Source of the DNA: an uncultured Lachnospiraceae bacterium
GTDB taxonomy: Bacteria > Bacillota > Clostridia > Lachnospirales > Lachnospiraceae
Length of the DNA stretch: 64,000 nt
NCBI GenBank assembly: GCA_910587635.1
Contig: CAJUNB010000002.1
Location: 39,699 to 103,698 of the forward strand
Direction: 5' to 3'
Shown: one piece after another, positions 34,447 to 44,396 of the stretch
Numbering within the stretch: the first letter of the stretch is position 1
How the letters are laid out: each line of letters starts with the position of its first letter
The notes under the pieces: generated by a model
The model's input: only the letters and a program-made list of their open reading frames with translations
Databases searched by the model: none
Told to the model about the DNA's origin: nothing
Made by a program: the position numbers and the translations under genes

Positions 34447-35790
34447 ATGAGCGAAAAAAGAGATTTTTATAGAAAGGTTTTTGCACTTGTCATTCCGATG
34501 GCTATACAAAATTTAATCAATGTAGGAGTGCAGGCTACAGACGTAGTTATGCTGGGGAAAGTAAGTGAACAGGTACTTTCCGGTTGTTCTCTGGGCGGAC
34601 AGGTCTTTTTCATTTTTAATCTGTTTCTGTTCGGAGTCTCTTCCGGGGTGTCGGTACTGACAGCACAATACTGGGGCAAACGGGATACAGACTCTATTGA
34701 AAAATTAACGGGTATCGTGATGAGGCTTGCAGTCATTGTAGGGCTTATTTTTATGTTGGGAAGTTTTTTATTCCCTCAGTATCTTATGCTGATATTTACC
34801 AATGAACCGGAAGTGATTGCAGAGGGGGTCAAATATTTAAAGATTGTAGCCTTTACTTATCCGATGGTAGCGCTCAGTATGACGTATCTGAATTTGATTC
34901 GCAGTATTGAGCAGGTAATGATTTCAACAATTGTATATGGATGTTCTCTTGTATTAAACTTTATCATCAATGCAATTCTGATCTTTGGACTGTTTGGAGC
35001 GCCCAAACTGGGGATTGTAGGTGCGGCCATCGGTACACTTGCGGCCAGGATGCTGGAACTTGCCATCATGCTGTTCTACGCTTATTTTAAAAATCATGTG
35101 ATACGGCTGCGTTTGGCCTATTTTGTGCATATAGACAGAGGGCTTTTGCGAGATTTTGTAAAATATTCCAGTCCGGTTGTAATCAACGAAATTATGTGGG
35201 GGACCGGCTATTCTGCGATCGCTGCAATTGTAGGACATCTGGGCAGTAGTGCGGTTGCTGCCAATTCCATAGCCCATGTTATGCGTCAGCTCGCTACCGT
35301 GGTGGGATTTGGTATTGGAAATGCTTCGGCCATTATGATCGGAAAGACGATAGGAGAGAATAAGAAAAAAGATGCGGAAATATATGCGGGAAGGCTGATA
35401 CGACTGGCAATGTGTTTTGGTACAATCGGGGGTATAATGATTTTCTGTATTCGCCCTTTTATTATAAAAGGGCTTGGGTTTTCGGGTCTTACAGCAGAAT
35501 ATGCCCATAGCTTTATGATAATCATGTGCTATTATGTGATTGCCCAATCAGTGTCCTGTACAAGTATTGTAGGTATTTTTCGAGGAGGCGGGGACACAAA
35601 ATTTGGAATGCTGGCAGACTCTGGTACTCTATGGTGCTGGTCTATTTTGCTGGGATTTCTGGCCGCCTTTGTCTGGCATCTGCCAGTTAAGACAGTCTAC
35701 TTTATTTTGCTCAGTGACGAAGTAATCAAAGTACCACTCTGCTACTTCCGTTATCGCCAGAAAAAATGGCTTAGGAATGTGACAAGATAG
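34447..35790 (+). CDS. MATE family efflux transporter
   Basis: A 447-aa, 12-helix multidrug and toxin extrusion antiporter, full length. N-lobe motif: VIPMAIQNLINVGVQATDVVMLGKVSEQVLSG; C-lobe motif: FVKYSSPVVINEIMWGTGYSAIAAIVGHLGSSAVAAN. It pumps cationic compounds using a Na+ or H+ gradient; the substrate is unknown. AGGAGGAAAT precedes the ATG. It shares family, not position, with the truncated MATE gene at 14.6 kb. Confidence 0.92.
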   Translation: MSEKRDFYRKVFALVIPMAIQNLINVGVQATDVVMLGKVSEQVLSGCSLGGQVFFIFNLFLFGVSSGVSVLTAQYWGKRDTDSIEKLTGIVMRLAVIVGLIFMLGSFLFPQYLMLIFTNEPEVIAEGVKYLKIVAFTYPMVALSMTYLNLIRSIEQVMISTIVYGCSLVLNFIINAILIFGLFGAPKLGIVGAAIGTLAARMLELAIMLFYAYFKNHVIRLRLAYFVHIDRGLLRDFVKYSSPVVINEIMWGTGYSAIAAIVGHLGSSAVAANSIAHVMRQLATVVGFGIGNASAIMIGKTIGENKKKDAEIYAGRLIRLAMCFGTIGGIMIFCIRPFIIKGLGFSGLTAEYAHSFMIIMCYYVIAQSVSCTSIVGIFRGGGDTKFGMLADSGTLWCWSILLGFLAAFVWHLPVKTVYFILLSDEVIKVPLCYFRYRQKKWLRNVTR

Positions 35791-36116
35791 CGAGTGTTGT
35801 CATGACGAATGTTATGAATATGGTGTTATGAATATGCTGTTATAATATAATAAGAGGTAAAATGCCTGTAAAAATGCTATGATACCATGGGGTGATGCAC
35901 AGCGGATATTACATAGAAACAGCTGTTTTGTATTGAAAAGAAGATAAGGGATCCGTGTTATATAACAGGCGATCTGAATGTTTGAAAAAAGAGAATGGCG
36001 TTATGGAATGAATTGTGATATAAATAAGAACATGAATCGTGTGTTATTTATTTTGTAATATGCGATCCCAGTAAAGAGTACCTGTAATTGTTTGGCGGCA
36101 GAGAGAGGGACAGAAG
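35791..36116. other. Gap with short imperfect repeats
   Basis: This 326-bp region has no convincing gene. Near 35810-35846 a TGTTATGAATATG unit occurs twice, followed by a TGTTATAATATA variant that contains a TATAAT -10-like hexamer without a clear -35. A GGGATCC site and AT-rich DNA follow. No T-tailed hairpin was found after the MATE gene. Confidence 0.45.
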
Positions 36117-39100
36117 ATGGCATTGCAGTTTTGCATCGGGAGCTCGGGCTCCGGGAAGAGTAACAGATTGTATACAGATGTTATTAAACAATCCCTGGAG
36201 GAGACAGATACAAAATTTTTTATTATAGTACCTGATCAGTTTACAATGCAAACGCAGAAGGAACTGGTGATGAGACATCCCAACAGAGGGATTATGAATA
36301 TTGATGTGCTCAGTTTTGGCCGTCTGACTCACAGGATATTTGAAGAAACGGGAGGATGCAGGCAGCCCGTACTGGACGATACCGGGAAAAGCTTGATTCT
36401 GCGTAAGATTGCAGCTGACTGTGAGGATTCGCTGACAGTGATAGGCTCCCATGTGAGGCGGATTGGCTACATCCACGAGGTGAAATCAGCGATATCGGAA
36501 TTTATGCAGTATGGCATTGGAAAGACAGAGCTGGAAGCTCTGACCGCGTATGCCCGTCCCAGAGGGAGCCTCTATTATAAATTAAAAGATCTGGAAATTC
36601 TCTACAGTCGTTTTATGGATGCCATTACGGACAAATTTGTGACGACAGAAGGGCAACTGGGATTGCTGGCTGAAGTGTTGGAACAGTCAGAGATGATAAA
36701 AGACAGTATTGTAGTATTTGACGGGTTTACTGGTTTTACCCCGGTGCAGAATCAGGTTATAAAGAAGCTGCTGCTTCTTGCCCGGGAAGTAAAAGTAGCG
36801 GTACTTATGGATGGCAGTGAAGAGCCTATGGCAAATGAGGGAGAACAGAAGCTTTTTGCTTTCAGTAAAAAGATGATACGATCTCTCGTCAAACTGGCGG
36901 AAGAGGCGGGCGTAGAACGTCTGCCGGATATTGTGTTTCGGGAGAAACCGGTGATGCGTTTCCGGGATAACAGAGGAATGGCCCACTTGGAAGAGGCGTT
37001 ATTTCGTTATCGGAATCAGATATTTGAAGGCGAGCAGGATGCCATCCATATAATAGAGGCAGTATCTCCGGGAGAAGAAGTGCGGCAAACCTGTATCAGA
37101 ATCAGACGACTCATCCGGGAGAAAGGATATCAATATCGGGATATTGCTGTTGTAGCGGGAGACCTGTCTGTATACGGGGATTATGTGGAGGAGATTTTCG
37201 GACAGTTTTCCATTCCCTGCTATGTGGACAGGTCGAGCAGCATAGCTCTCAATCCTTTTATTGAATATATACGGAGTGGATTGAAAGTATTGCTGCAAAA
37301 TTTTTCCTATGAATCGGTATTTCATTTTCTGCGAAGTGGTCTCGGAGATATTTCCATGGAAGAGACGGACAAGCTGGAAAATTATGTGCTTCGCCATGGT
37401 ATTCGGGGGCGCAGGAGATGGTGTGAACTCTTTGTCAGAAGAAATGGTGAGGAAAATGAGGCAGAGGAGCTGGAAGAGATCAATGCAGTGAGGCAAAAAC
37501 TGACAGACAGGCTGCAGCCGCTGATGACAGGGGGAAAACGGGTAAAGGATTATGTCATTTCTTTGTATACGTTCCTGACAGAAAATAAAGTGTATGAGCA
37601 GCTGATTTCCATGGAAAATAAGTTCCAGGAGGAAGGAGATCTGGTCAAAGCCAAAGAATATGGGCAGATTTATCCTTTGGTTATGGAATTGCTGGAGCAG
37701 ATTTATGATCTGATTGGGGAAGAGGAAATGGATTTGCAGGAATTTGCGGATATACTGGATGCAGGTTTCGGTGAAATACAGGTAGGAACGATTCCGCAAA
37801 ATGTAGATCGTATTCTGGTAGGTGACATAGAGCGAACTCGTCTGCAGGAAATCAAGGTGCTGTTCTTTTTGGGGGTCAATGATGGGAATATTCCCAAAAG
37901 TGGCACCGGTGGAGGGATCATTTCGGATATTGACAGGGAATTTTTGGCCCGGGGGCAGTGGGAAATGGCTCCTTCTCCGAGAGAACAGATGTATATTCAG
38001 CGACTGTATCTCTATATGAATATGACGAAACCAAGCGAGCGACTGTATCTGTCCTATGCCAGAATCAATGGAGAGGGAAAAGCAATACGTCCGGCATATT
38101 TGACTGGAATAGTCAAAAGAATGTTTCCAAAGATCAAAGTGGAAATTCCTGACAGGGAGCCACTTCAGGAGCAGGTGGAAATCAAGGAAGACGGGTTTGG
38201 AATACTGGCGGGACAGTTGCGGGAATATGCGAGGGGAAATGTATTGCCCATGTCTTTTTTCTTTACACTGTATCGGGTCTATGCCCGGGACAGTGACTAT
38301 CGGGAGAAGTTGGAAAGGCTTGTAGAGACAGCATTTTACCGGTATCAAAACAGCTCCCTCGGACGGGACATTGCCCATGCATTGTATGGCAGTATTCTGA
38401 CTTGCAGCGTGAGTCGGCTGGAACAGTATGCATCCTGTGCCTACAGTTATTTTCTGCAGTACGGACTTTCTCTGAAAGAACGGGAGCAGTTTGCCTTTGA
38501 GGCGGTAGATATGGGAAATCTGTTTCACAGTGTATTGGAACAGTTCGCCCGCCTTTTGGAAGATCGGGGCATTGACTGGTTCAGTTTTTCTCAGGACCAG
38601 GGAGAAGCGTTAATAGAGGAGGCGGTAGATGCCCAGGCAGCATTGTATGGAGACAATATTCTGTTTTCCAATGCCCGATATCTGTATGTCATCACGAGAA
38701 TCAAACGGATTCTGAAACGGACCGTTTTTACATTGCAAAATCAGTTAAAGAAAGGGAAATTTTTGCCGGAACATTTTGAAGTTTCCTTTTCCAGGCTGAC
38801 GGATGTGGAATCAGTCAATATCAGTCTTTCAGAGACCGAAAAGATGAGGCTTCAGGGCAGAATTGACAGGATTGATACATGCCGGGAGGAAGACACTGTT
38901 TACGTAAAAGTGATCGATTATAAATCCGGTAATAAAAAACTGGATATTGCTGCTGTCTATTATGGATTACAGCTGCAACTGATTGTCTATATGAATGCGG
39001 CTGTGGAAATGACTGGAAAGAAAGAAATCGGTAAAAAGGCAGTTCCGGCAGCCATGCTATATTATCATGTGTCGGACCCGTTGATTCGGGCAGAAGATGA

Positions 39101-39536
39101 CAGAATGAATGAAGAGGATATCAATGAAAAAATCCGGGAAAGCCTGCGCATGAATGGAATCGTCAATGGCCGGGAAGACATTATCAAAAGGCTGGATGAG
39201 ACATTTGGGGACAGGTCGGAAGTCATCCCGGTGGAACGGAAAAAAGATGGCAGCCTGAGCAGCCGTTCCGGGACACTGTCAGATGATGAATTACAGGTGT
39301 TATCGAAATATGTAACAAAGAAAATAAAAACATTGGGAAGCCAGATTTTACAGGGAGAAATCGGAAAGGAACCTTATGCATACGGAACAGAGACCGGGTG
39401 CGACTATTGTGCTTACCGGAGTGTTTGTGGTTTTAACGAAAGGATACCGGGATATGAAAAAAAACGGCTGCATGATATGACAAAGGAAGAAGCACTGCAA
39501 AAAATGCAGCAGGAGGAGCAGGAAGGAAGCAGATAA
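36117..39536 (+). CDS. addB: ATP-dependent helicase/deoxyribonuclease subunit B
   Basis: A 1139-aa partner of AddA in double-strand break resection. The N-terminal P-loop is CIGSSGSGKSNRLY. The C-terminal RecB-type nuclease has LQGRIDRID...VIDYKSGNKKLDIAAVYYGLQLQL (D, D, K and Q of the nuclease site). The four cysteines of the iron-sulfur staple are C774 (YASCAYSY) and C1095, C1098, C1104 (GCDYCAYRSVCGF). The ATG at 36117 has an AGAGAGGGA site. It lies one base before addA, so they are one operon. Confidence 0.95.
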   Translation: MALQFCIGSSGSGKSNRLYTDVIKQSLEETDTKFFIIVPDQFTMQTQKELVMRHPNRGIMNIDVLSFGRLTHRIFEETGGCRQPVLDDTGKSLILRKIAADCEDSLTVIGSHVRRIGYIHEVKSAISEFMQYGIGKTELEALTAYARPRGSLYYKLKDLEILYSRFMDAITDKFVTTEGQLGLLAEVLEQSEMIKDSIVVFDGFTGFTPVQNQVIKKLLLLAREVKVAVLMDGSEEPMANEGEQKLFAFSKKMIRSLVKLAEEAGVERLPDIVFREKPVMRFRDNRGMAHLEEALFRYRNQIFEGEQDAIHIIEAVSPGEEVRQTCIRIRRLIREKGYQYRDIAVVAGDLSVYGDYVEEIFGQFSIPCYVDRSSSIALNPFIEYIRSGLKVLLQNFSYESVFHFLRSGLGDISMEETDKLENYVLRHGIRGRRRWCELFVRRNGEENEAEELEEINAVRQKLTDRLQPLMTGGKRVKDYVISLYTFLTENKVYEQLISMENKFQEEGDLVKAKEYGQIYPLVMELLEQIYDLIGEEEMDLQEFADILDAGFGEIQVGTIPQNVDRILVGDIERTRLQEIKVLFFLGVNDGNIPKSGTGGGIISDIDREFLARGQWEMAPSPREQMYIQRLYLYMNMTKPSERLYLSYARINGEGKAIRPAYLTGIVKRMFPKIKVEIPDREPLQEQVEIKEDGFGILAGQLREYARGNVLPMSFFFTLYRVYARDSDYREKLERLVETAFYRYQNSSLGRDIAHALYGSILTCSVSRLEQYASCAYSYFLQYGLSLKEREQFAFEAVDMGNLFHSVLEQFARLLEDRGIDWFSFSQDQGEALIEEAVDAQAALYGDNILFSNARYLYVITRIKRILKRTVFTLQNQLKKGKFLPEHFEVSFSRLTDVESVNISLSETEKMRLQGRIDRIDTCREEDTVYVKVIDYKSGNKKLDIAAVYYGLQLQLIVYMNAAVEMTGKKEIGKKAVPAAMLYYHVSDPLIRAEDDRMNEEDINEKIRESLRMNGIVNGREDIIKRLDETFGDRSEVIPVERKKDGSLSSRSGTLSDDELQVLSKYVTKKIKTLGSQILQGEIGKEPYAYGTETGCDYCAYRSVCGFNERIPGYEKKRLHDMTKEEALQKMQQEEQEGSR

Positions 39537-39537
39537 T

Positions 39538-42500
39538 ATGGGATTTACTTATACGAAAGAGCAGCAGAGCGTTATCGATGCAAGAGACTGCAGCCTGCTC
39601 GTTTCTGCGGCGGCAGGGAGCGGTAAAACTGCCGTACTGGTAGAGCGAATCGTAAATATGGTCAGTGATGAGAAAGCACCGGTGGATATTGACAGACTGC
39701 TGATTGTTACTTTTACCAACGCGGCAGCTTCGGAGATGAGAGAACGTATCAGTGATGCTCTCGGTAAAAAGCTGGAAGGAGAGCCGGATAACGGGCATCT
39801 CCAGCGGCAGATAACATTACTTCATAATGCACAGATTACTACGATTGACAGTTTTTGTCTGTTTCTGATCAGAAATAACTTCAATGATATCGGGTTGGAT
39901 CCGGGTTTCCGGGTGATGGATGAGGGGGAGTTGAAGCTCCTGCGGGGAGAAGTGATGACAGAGCTGATGGAGTCACAGTACCTGGAAGGGGATAGAGCGT
40001 TTACGGACTGTCTGGAGAGCTTTCACCAGAGTGGAGACGAAAAGGGGCTGACGGAACATATCGGGCGTCTGTATGATTTTGCCCGCAGTTATCCTTTTCC
40101 TGAGAAATGGCTGCTCTGGGCAAAAGAGACATATATGCCGTCAGACTTATCGGAAGTAGAAAAGACACAATGGATGGCTTTTGTGAGGGAGGATACGGAA
40201 AAAACGATAGCATCTGTCATTCTCTGCCTGGAAGATGCCATCAAGCTCTGTGAGGAGCCAGACGGACCGTATATGTATATTCCGATACTGGAAGAGGAAA
40301 AGGAAATGCTCCGTGCCTGCATGGGCGGAGAATCTTTTGAGGATAACAGACAGGCGTTTGCCGGTCTGGCTTTTGGGAGACTGCCGTCAAAACGGGATAG
40401 CAGTGTATCTTCGGAAAAGCGGGAGATGGTAAAGGGAATACGTACCCGAGTGAAGGAAAGTCTGGAAAAGACGGCAAAACGGTATTATTTTGAGTCTGAA
40501 GCGAGTATCTTTGCCGATATTGCAGGCAGTGGCGATGTTATAAATACGCTGATTACCCTGACATTGCAGTTTGGAAAGCTGCTGGCGGAAAAAAAGCGGG
40601 AAAAAAAGGTGTTGGATTTTGGGGATATGGAGCACTTCGCGCTGCAGATCCTGCTGGAGGAACAGGAAGGGACGTATGTACCTTCCAGGGCTGCCAGAGA
40701 GTATGCAGGTTATTTTCATGAGATTATGGTGGATGAATATCAGGACAGTAATCTGGTACAGGAATATATATTGGAGAGTATTTCCGGGAAAGAGGAGAAG
40801 CGATACAATCGTTTTATGGTAGGTGATGTAAAACAGAGTATTTATAAGTTCCGCCTTGCCAGACCGGAAATATTTATGAAGAAATATGACCAGTATACCC
40901 AGGAGGGAAAGGAGCGAAAAATAGTTCTCTCCAGAAATTTTCGAAGCAGAAAGGAAGTGACTGATAGGGTCAATCATGTGTTTTCGAGAATTATGAGAAA
41001 AGAATTGGGAGGGATTGCCTATGATGAAGAGGCAGCGCTCTTTCCGGGAGCAGATTATCCCGATTATGAAAAGGCAGAAGCGGAACTGCTCTTGCTGAGT
41101 CGGGAGAAAGGCAGCGAAGCATCGAGAGCGGAGCAGGAGGCAGTACTGATCGCCGGAAGAATATGCAGACTCATGGAAGAGCATATGGTGACAGATGCAG
41201 AGAGCGGGCAGCTTCGACCGGTACGGTACGGGGACATTGCCATACTGTTCCGGGCCGGCGCAGGATGGGATGAAACGCTGCAATCTGTACTGAAGTCATA
41301 CGGGATTCCTGCACATACAGCTTCTTCTACAGGATATTTTACATCGGAAGAGATCAGGACGATGCTGCATTTTCTGCGGATATTGGACAATCCGTTGCAG
41401 GATATTCCCATGTTCGGTGTGATGCATTCCATACTAGGAGGTTTTACGGACAGTGAGATTGCCCGTATCCATGCTGCTTTTCCGGGAAGGAAGTTATATG
41501 AAGCACTACAGCAGATGGCAGAAGCAGAGAATGTAAGCAAGACAGAGTATGAAAATGAGGAAAAGGAAACGGATAAAAGAAGATTGAGGGGAAAAGTAGC
41601 CGGTTTCCTGGAGATGATAAATCGGTACAGAGAAAAGACTGCCTGGGAACCGGTGAAGCAGATTTTACGGGAAATCATGGCTGAAACCGGCTATATGCAG
41701 TATATACTGGCATTTCCAGAAGGGAATGGACGGAAAGCCAATCTGGATATGCTGCTGCTGAAAGCGGCGAATTTTGAAAAGACAGGCAGCCATGGGTTGT
41801 TTGCTTTTATTCGGTATATGGAGCAGCTGGAACAGTATGATGTGGACTATGGGGAAGCCGGTGTGGTGGATGAGCATGCGGATGTGGTGCGCATTATGAG
41901 TATTCACAAGAGCAAAGGACTGGAGTTTCCGGTATGTATCGTATCCGGGCTGGCAAAGCGGTTCAATATACAGGATCAGGCAAAGAGCCTGTTGATGGAT
42001 GTGGATCTGGGGCTGGGAGGTGAATTTACGGATCTGGAACGGCGTATCCGTCGGTCAACTCTGCGCAGGAATGTACTGGCGAGAAAACAGCATCTGGACA
42101 ATCTGGGAGAGGAACTGCGCATTCTGTATGTGGCCATGACAAGGGCAAGGGAAAAGCTGATTTTAACAGGGTGCATGGAGGAACCGGAAAAAAAACTGGC
42201 ATCCCTTGGCCTGCAGGAGACGGAAGCAGGATGGATGGGGCAGAGCAGGGAGCTTTCTTTCCTCGCGCTTTCTGCGGCGGGGAGTTTTCTGGATTTTCTG
42301 CTGCCAGTATGGAAAGGAACCAGAGTAGTCAATGAATCGGATTTGAGAAAACAGGACGTGGTAACAGCAGTAAAGGATAGCTGGAGACGTCAGCGACTGG
42401 AAGAATATGAGAAAGAAGAGTCTGTTTCCACATGGGAAGAGGCTTTTGCAGAGCGCTTTTCCTATGTCTATCCCCGGAACTTATCCGGGCTGTATACAAA

Positions 42501-43197
42501 GACAACGGTGTCGGAGCTGAAGCAAGAGCGCATGACTGAGACATCAGAAGGAGCAGCCCCGCTTTTTGAGAAAGAAAAGGAGCCATATATACCCCGTTTT
42601 TGCAGCATGGAGAAAAAGATGTCAGGGGCAGCCAGAGGAAGTGCATTTCATCGACTGATGGAGCTTTTTGACTTCACGGCTTTTTTGACGATCAAAACAA
42701 AAGAGGATATGACTCAAATAGTCAATGACTCGATAGAAAGATTTCATGCAGCAGGAAAGCTGTCAGAGCTGGAATACAATTGTATTGATAGGGATAAGAT
42801 TGTGAAGTTTCTGATGACAGAGACGGCAGCACGAATGGGACGGGCGGCCGAAAATGGACTGTTAAGAAAAGAGCAGCCATTTATGCTGGGGCTTTCTGCG
42901 GACAGAGTGAGACCGGAATTTCCGGCAGAGGAGACAGTGCTGATACAGGGAATCATAGATGTCTACTGGGAAGAGAACGGTAAGCTGGTGGTTTTGGATT
43001 ACAAGACTGACCGAACGAGTCAAATAGAAGAACTGGCTGACCGGTACCGGGTCCAGCTCGATTATTACGGAGAAGCGCTGACCCGTATTACCGGTAAGGC
43101 AGTGAAAGAGAAACTGATCTATTCTTTTTATTTCGATACGATATTGGAATTGGATAAATCCGGCTTACAAGAGCAGCCGATACCGAGCCCGCCATAA
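39538..43197 (+). CDS. addA: ATP-dependent helicase/nuclease subunit A
   Basis: A 1219-aa UvrD-type helicase fused to a nuclease. Walker A: SAAAGSGKTAVLVERI (about residues 21-36); Walker B region: IMVDEYQDSNLVQEYIL; motif III-like VGDVKQSIYKFR; motif VI: ELRILYVAMTRAREKLILTG. The C-terminal nuclease has LIQGIIDVYWEENGKLVVLDYKTD. AddAB resects broken DNA to a Chi-like site and loads RecA. Its last 70 bases overlap the convergent degV-family gene. Confidence 0.96.
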   Translation: MGFTYTKEQQSVIDARDCSLLVSAAAGSGKTAVLVERIVNMVSDEKAPVDIDRLLIVTFTNAAASEMRERISDALGKKLEGEPDNGHLQRQITLLHNAQITTIDSFCLFLIRNNFNDIGLDPGFRVMDEGELKLLRGEVMTELMESQYLEGDRAFTDCLESFHQSGDEKGLTEHIGRLYDFARSYPFPEKWLLWAKETYMPSDLSEVEKTQWMAFVREDTEKTIASVILCLEDAIKLCEEPDGPYMYIPILEEEKEMLRACMGGESFEDNRQAFAGLAFGRLPSKRDSSVSSEKREMVKGIRTRVKESLEKTAKRYYFESEASIFADIAGSGDVINTLITLTLQFGKLLAEKKREKKVLDFGDMEHFALQILLEEQEGTYVPSRAAREYAGYFHEIMVDEYQDSNLVQEYILESISGKEEKRYNRFMVGDVKQSIYKFRLARPEIFMKKYDQYTQEGKERKIVLSRNFRSRKEVTDRVNHVFSRIMRKELGGIAYDEEAALFPGADYPDYEKAEAELLLLSREKGSEASRAEQEAVLIAGRICRLMEEHMVTDAESGQLRPVRYGDIAILFRAGAGWDETLQSVLKSYGIPAHTASSTGYFTSEEIRTMLHFLRILDNPLQDIPMFGVMHSILGGFTDSEIARIHAAFPGRKLYEALQQMAEAENVSKTEYENEEKETDKRRLRGKVAGFLEMINRYREKTAWEPVKQILREIMAETGYMQYILAFPEGNGRKANLDMLLLKAANFEKTGSHGLFAFIRYMEQLEQYDVDYGEAGVVDEHADVVRIMSIHKSKGLEFPVCIVSGLAKRFNIQDQAKSLLMDVDLGLGGEFTDLERRIRRSTLRRNVLARKQHLDNLGEELRILYVAMTRAREKLILTGCMEEPEKKLASLGLQETEAGWMGQSRELSFLALSAAGSFLDFLLPVWKGTRVVNESDLRKQDVVTAVKDSWRRQRLEEYEKEESVSTWEEAFAERFSYVYPRNLSGLYTKTTVSELKQERMTETSEGAAPLFEKEKEPYIPRFCSMEKKMSGAARGSAFHRLMELFDFTAFLTIKTKEDMTQIVNDSIERFHAAGKLSELEYNCIDRDKIVKFLMTETAARMGRAAENGLLRKEQPFMLGLSADRVRPEFPAEETVLIQGIIDVYWEENGKLVVLDYKTDRTSQIEELADRYRVQLDYYGEALTRITGKAVKEKLIYSFYFDTILELDKSGLQEQPIPSPP

Positions 43198-44027
43198 CCG
43201 ATATGGCTGGAAACGCCGAGGGAAAGGTCGTCACACATCACATCCATGCCGGGGAAGAAGTCTTTGATCTCTGCAATCCACTGTTCGGTAGCCGTTTTTG
43301 TAGAGCTGGAGGCAGCCAAAAGATAGATTTCCTCTTTTTCGTACCATTCTCGGAAACGGGTAGTGAGATCGTGGCGGAGCGCTTCCAGCATTGTTTTTTT
43401 CGCTTTGGTAAAGCCTCTGCATTTTTTGAAAATATCCAGCGTTCCCACATCGAATTTCAGTACAGGTTTGATTTGGAGGACAGTGCCAATGGCAGCGGCA
43501 GCAGGTGTGATACGTCCTCCTTTTTGCAAATGTTTCAATGTGTCCACCCCTACATATATAACCATCTTATCCCGATAGGCTTCCAGTATTTTTTTGATTT
43601 CCTGCGCGGAACGCCCACTGTCAATGAGGCGGATGGCATCCAGTATTGTACAGTGAAGAGGCGTGGAAACTCTTCCATTGTCTACGACGAACACCTTACC
43701 GGCATAGGGCTCTTCCAAAGCAAGTGCTGATGCAGTGGCACAGGAGCCGGACAGCCCGCTGCTGATAGGAATATACAGTATCTGATTATAATGAGTCAGC
43801 ATATTATCCCAGTATTCCATGACTTCTCCGGGAGAAGGCTGGGAAGTCGTTATATCCGCACCGGCATTTAATTGTCTGAAAAATTCTTCCCGTGTCAAAG
43901 TCACATCTTCATAATAACATGTGTTATTAATGTAAAAAGGCATGGGAAGAACAGAAATATCCAGTTCCTTTGCCTGTTCTTGCGTAATACTGCTGTGGCT
44001 GTCTGTCATAATACCAATTGGTCTCAT
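43128..44027 (-). CDS. DegV family fatty-acid-binding protein
   Basis: A 299-aa protein of the DegV/FakB fold. Family features: IGIMTDSHSSITQEQAKEL, DITTSQPSPGEVMEYWD, IPISSGLSGSCATA, and DTLKHLQKGGRI. Such proteins bind fatty acids and present them to FakA kinase; no fakA is in the window. GGAGAT precedes the ATG. The 3' end overlaps addA by 70 bases on the opposite strand. Confidence 0.92.
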   Translation of the reverse strand: MRPIGIMTDSHSSITQEQAKELDISVLPMPFYINNTCYYEDVTLTREEFFRQLNAGADITTSQPSPGEVMEYWDNMLTHYNQILYIPISSGLSGSCATASALALEEPYAGKVFVVDNGRVSTPLHCTILDAIRLIDSGRSAQEIKKILEAYRDKMVIYVGVDTLKHLQKGGRITPAAAAIGTVLQIKPVLKFDVGTLDIFKKCRGFTKAKKTMLEALRHDLTTRFREWYEKEEIYLLAASSSTKTATEQWIAEIKDFFPGMDVMCDDLSLGVSSHIGYGGLGIGCSCKPDLSNSNIVSK

Positions 44028-44119
44028 CTGTATTATCTCCTGGCAAATTGTGAGATATTGTTATATATAAAAAGAATCCACCTAAGGGACTCTTTACTGA
44101 AGTTTAAATTCTGTTAAAA

Positions 44120-44156
44120 GAAAAATAAGGCTGCTTTTCATAAAAGAGAAACAGCC
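44120..44156 (-). terminator. Terminator of tRNA-Gly(CCC)
   Basis: On the minus strand GGCTG and CAGCC form the stem, extended by TTTC/GAAA, and TTATTTTT follows, just after the tRNA. Confidence 0.75.
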
Positions 44157-44160
44157 TGCA

Positions 44161-44231
<71 letters not shown>

Positions 44232-44396
44232 AGATACTTTATTATACATGCCTATAATGAAAAAATCAATGGGAACTTTAAAATTTATAAAAAATCAATC
44301 AAAGTCTTTTATGGAAGGATGTGTTGATAAAAAGGGAAAAAAAGGTTAAAATGATACCAGCCAGATTGTGAAAAGCTATAGGAGGTTAAATATGAC

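Noticed and set aside
36999..38528. Open frame of 509 codons on the minus strand
   Set aside because: Antisense to addB, without a ribosome site or protein-like composition.
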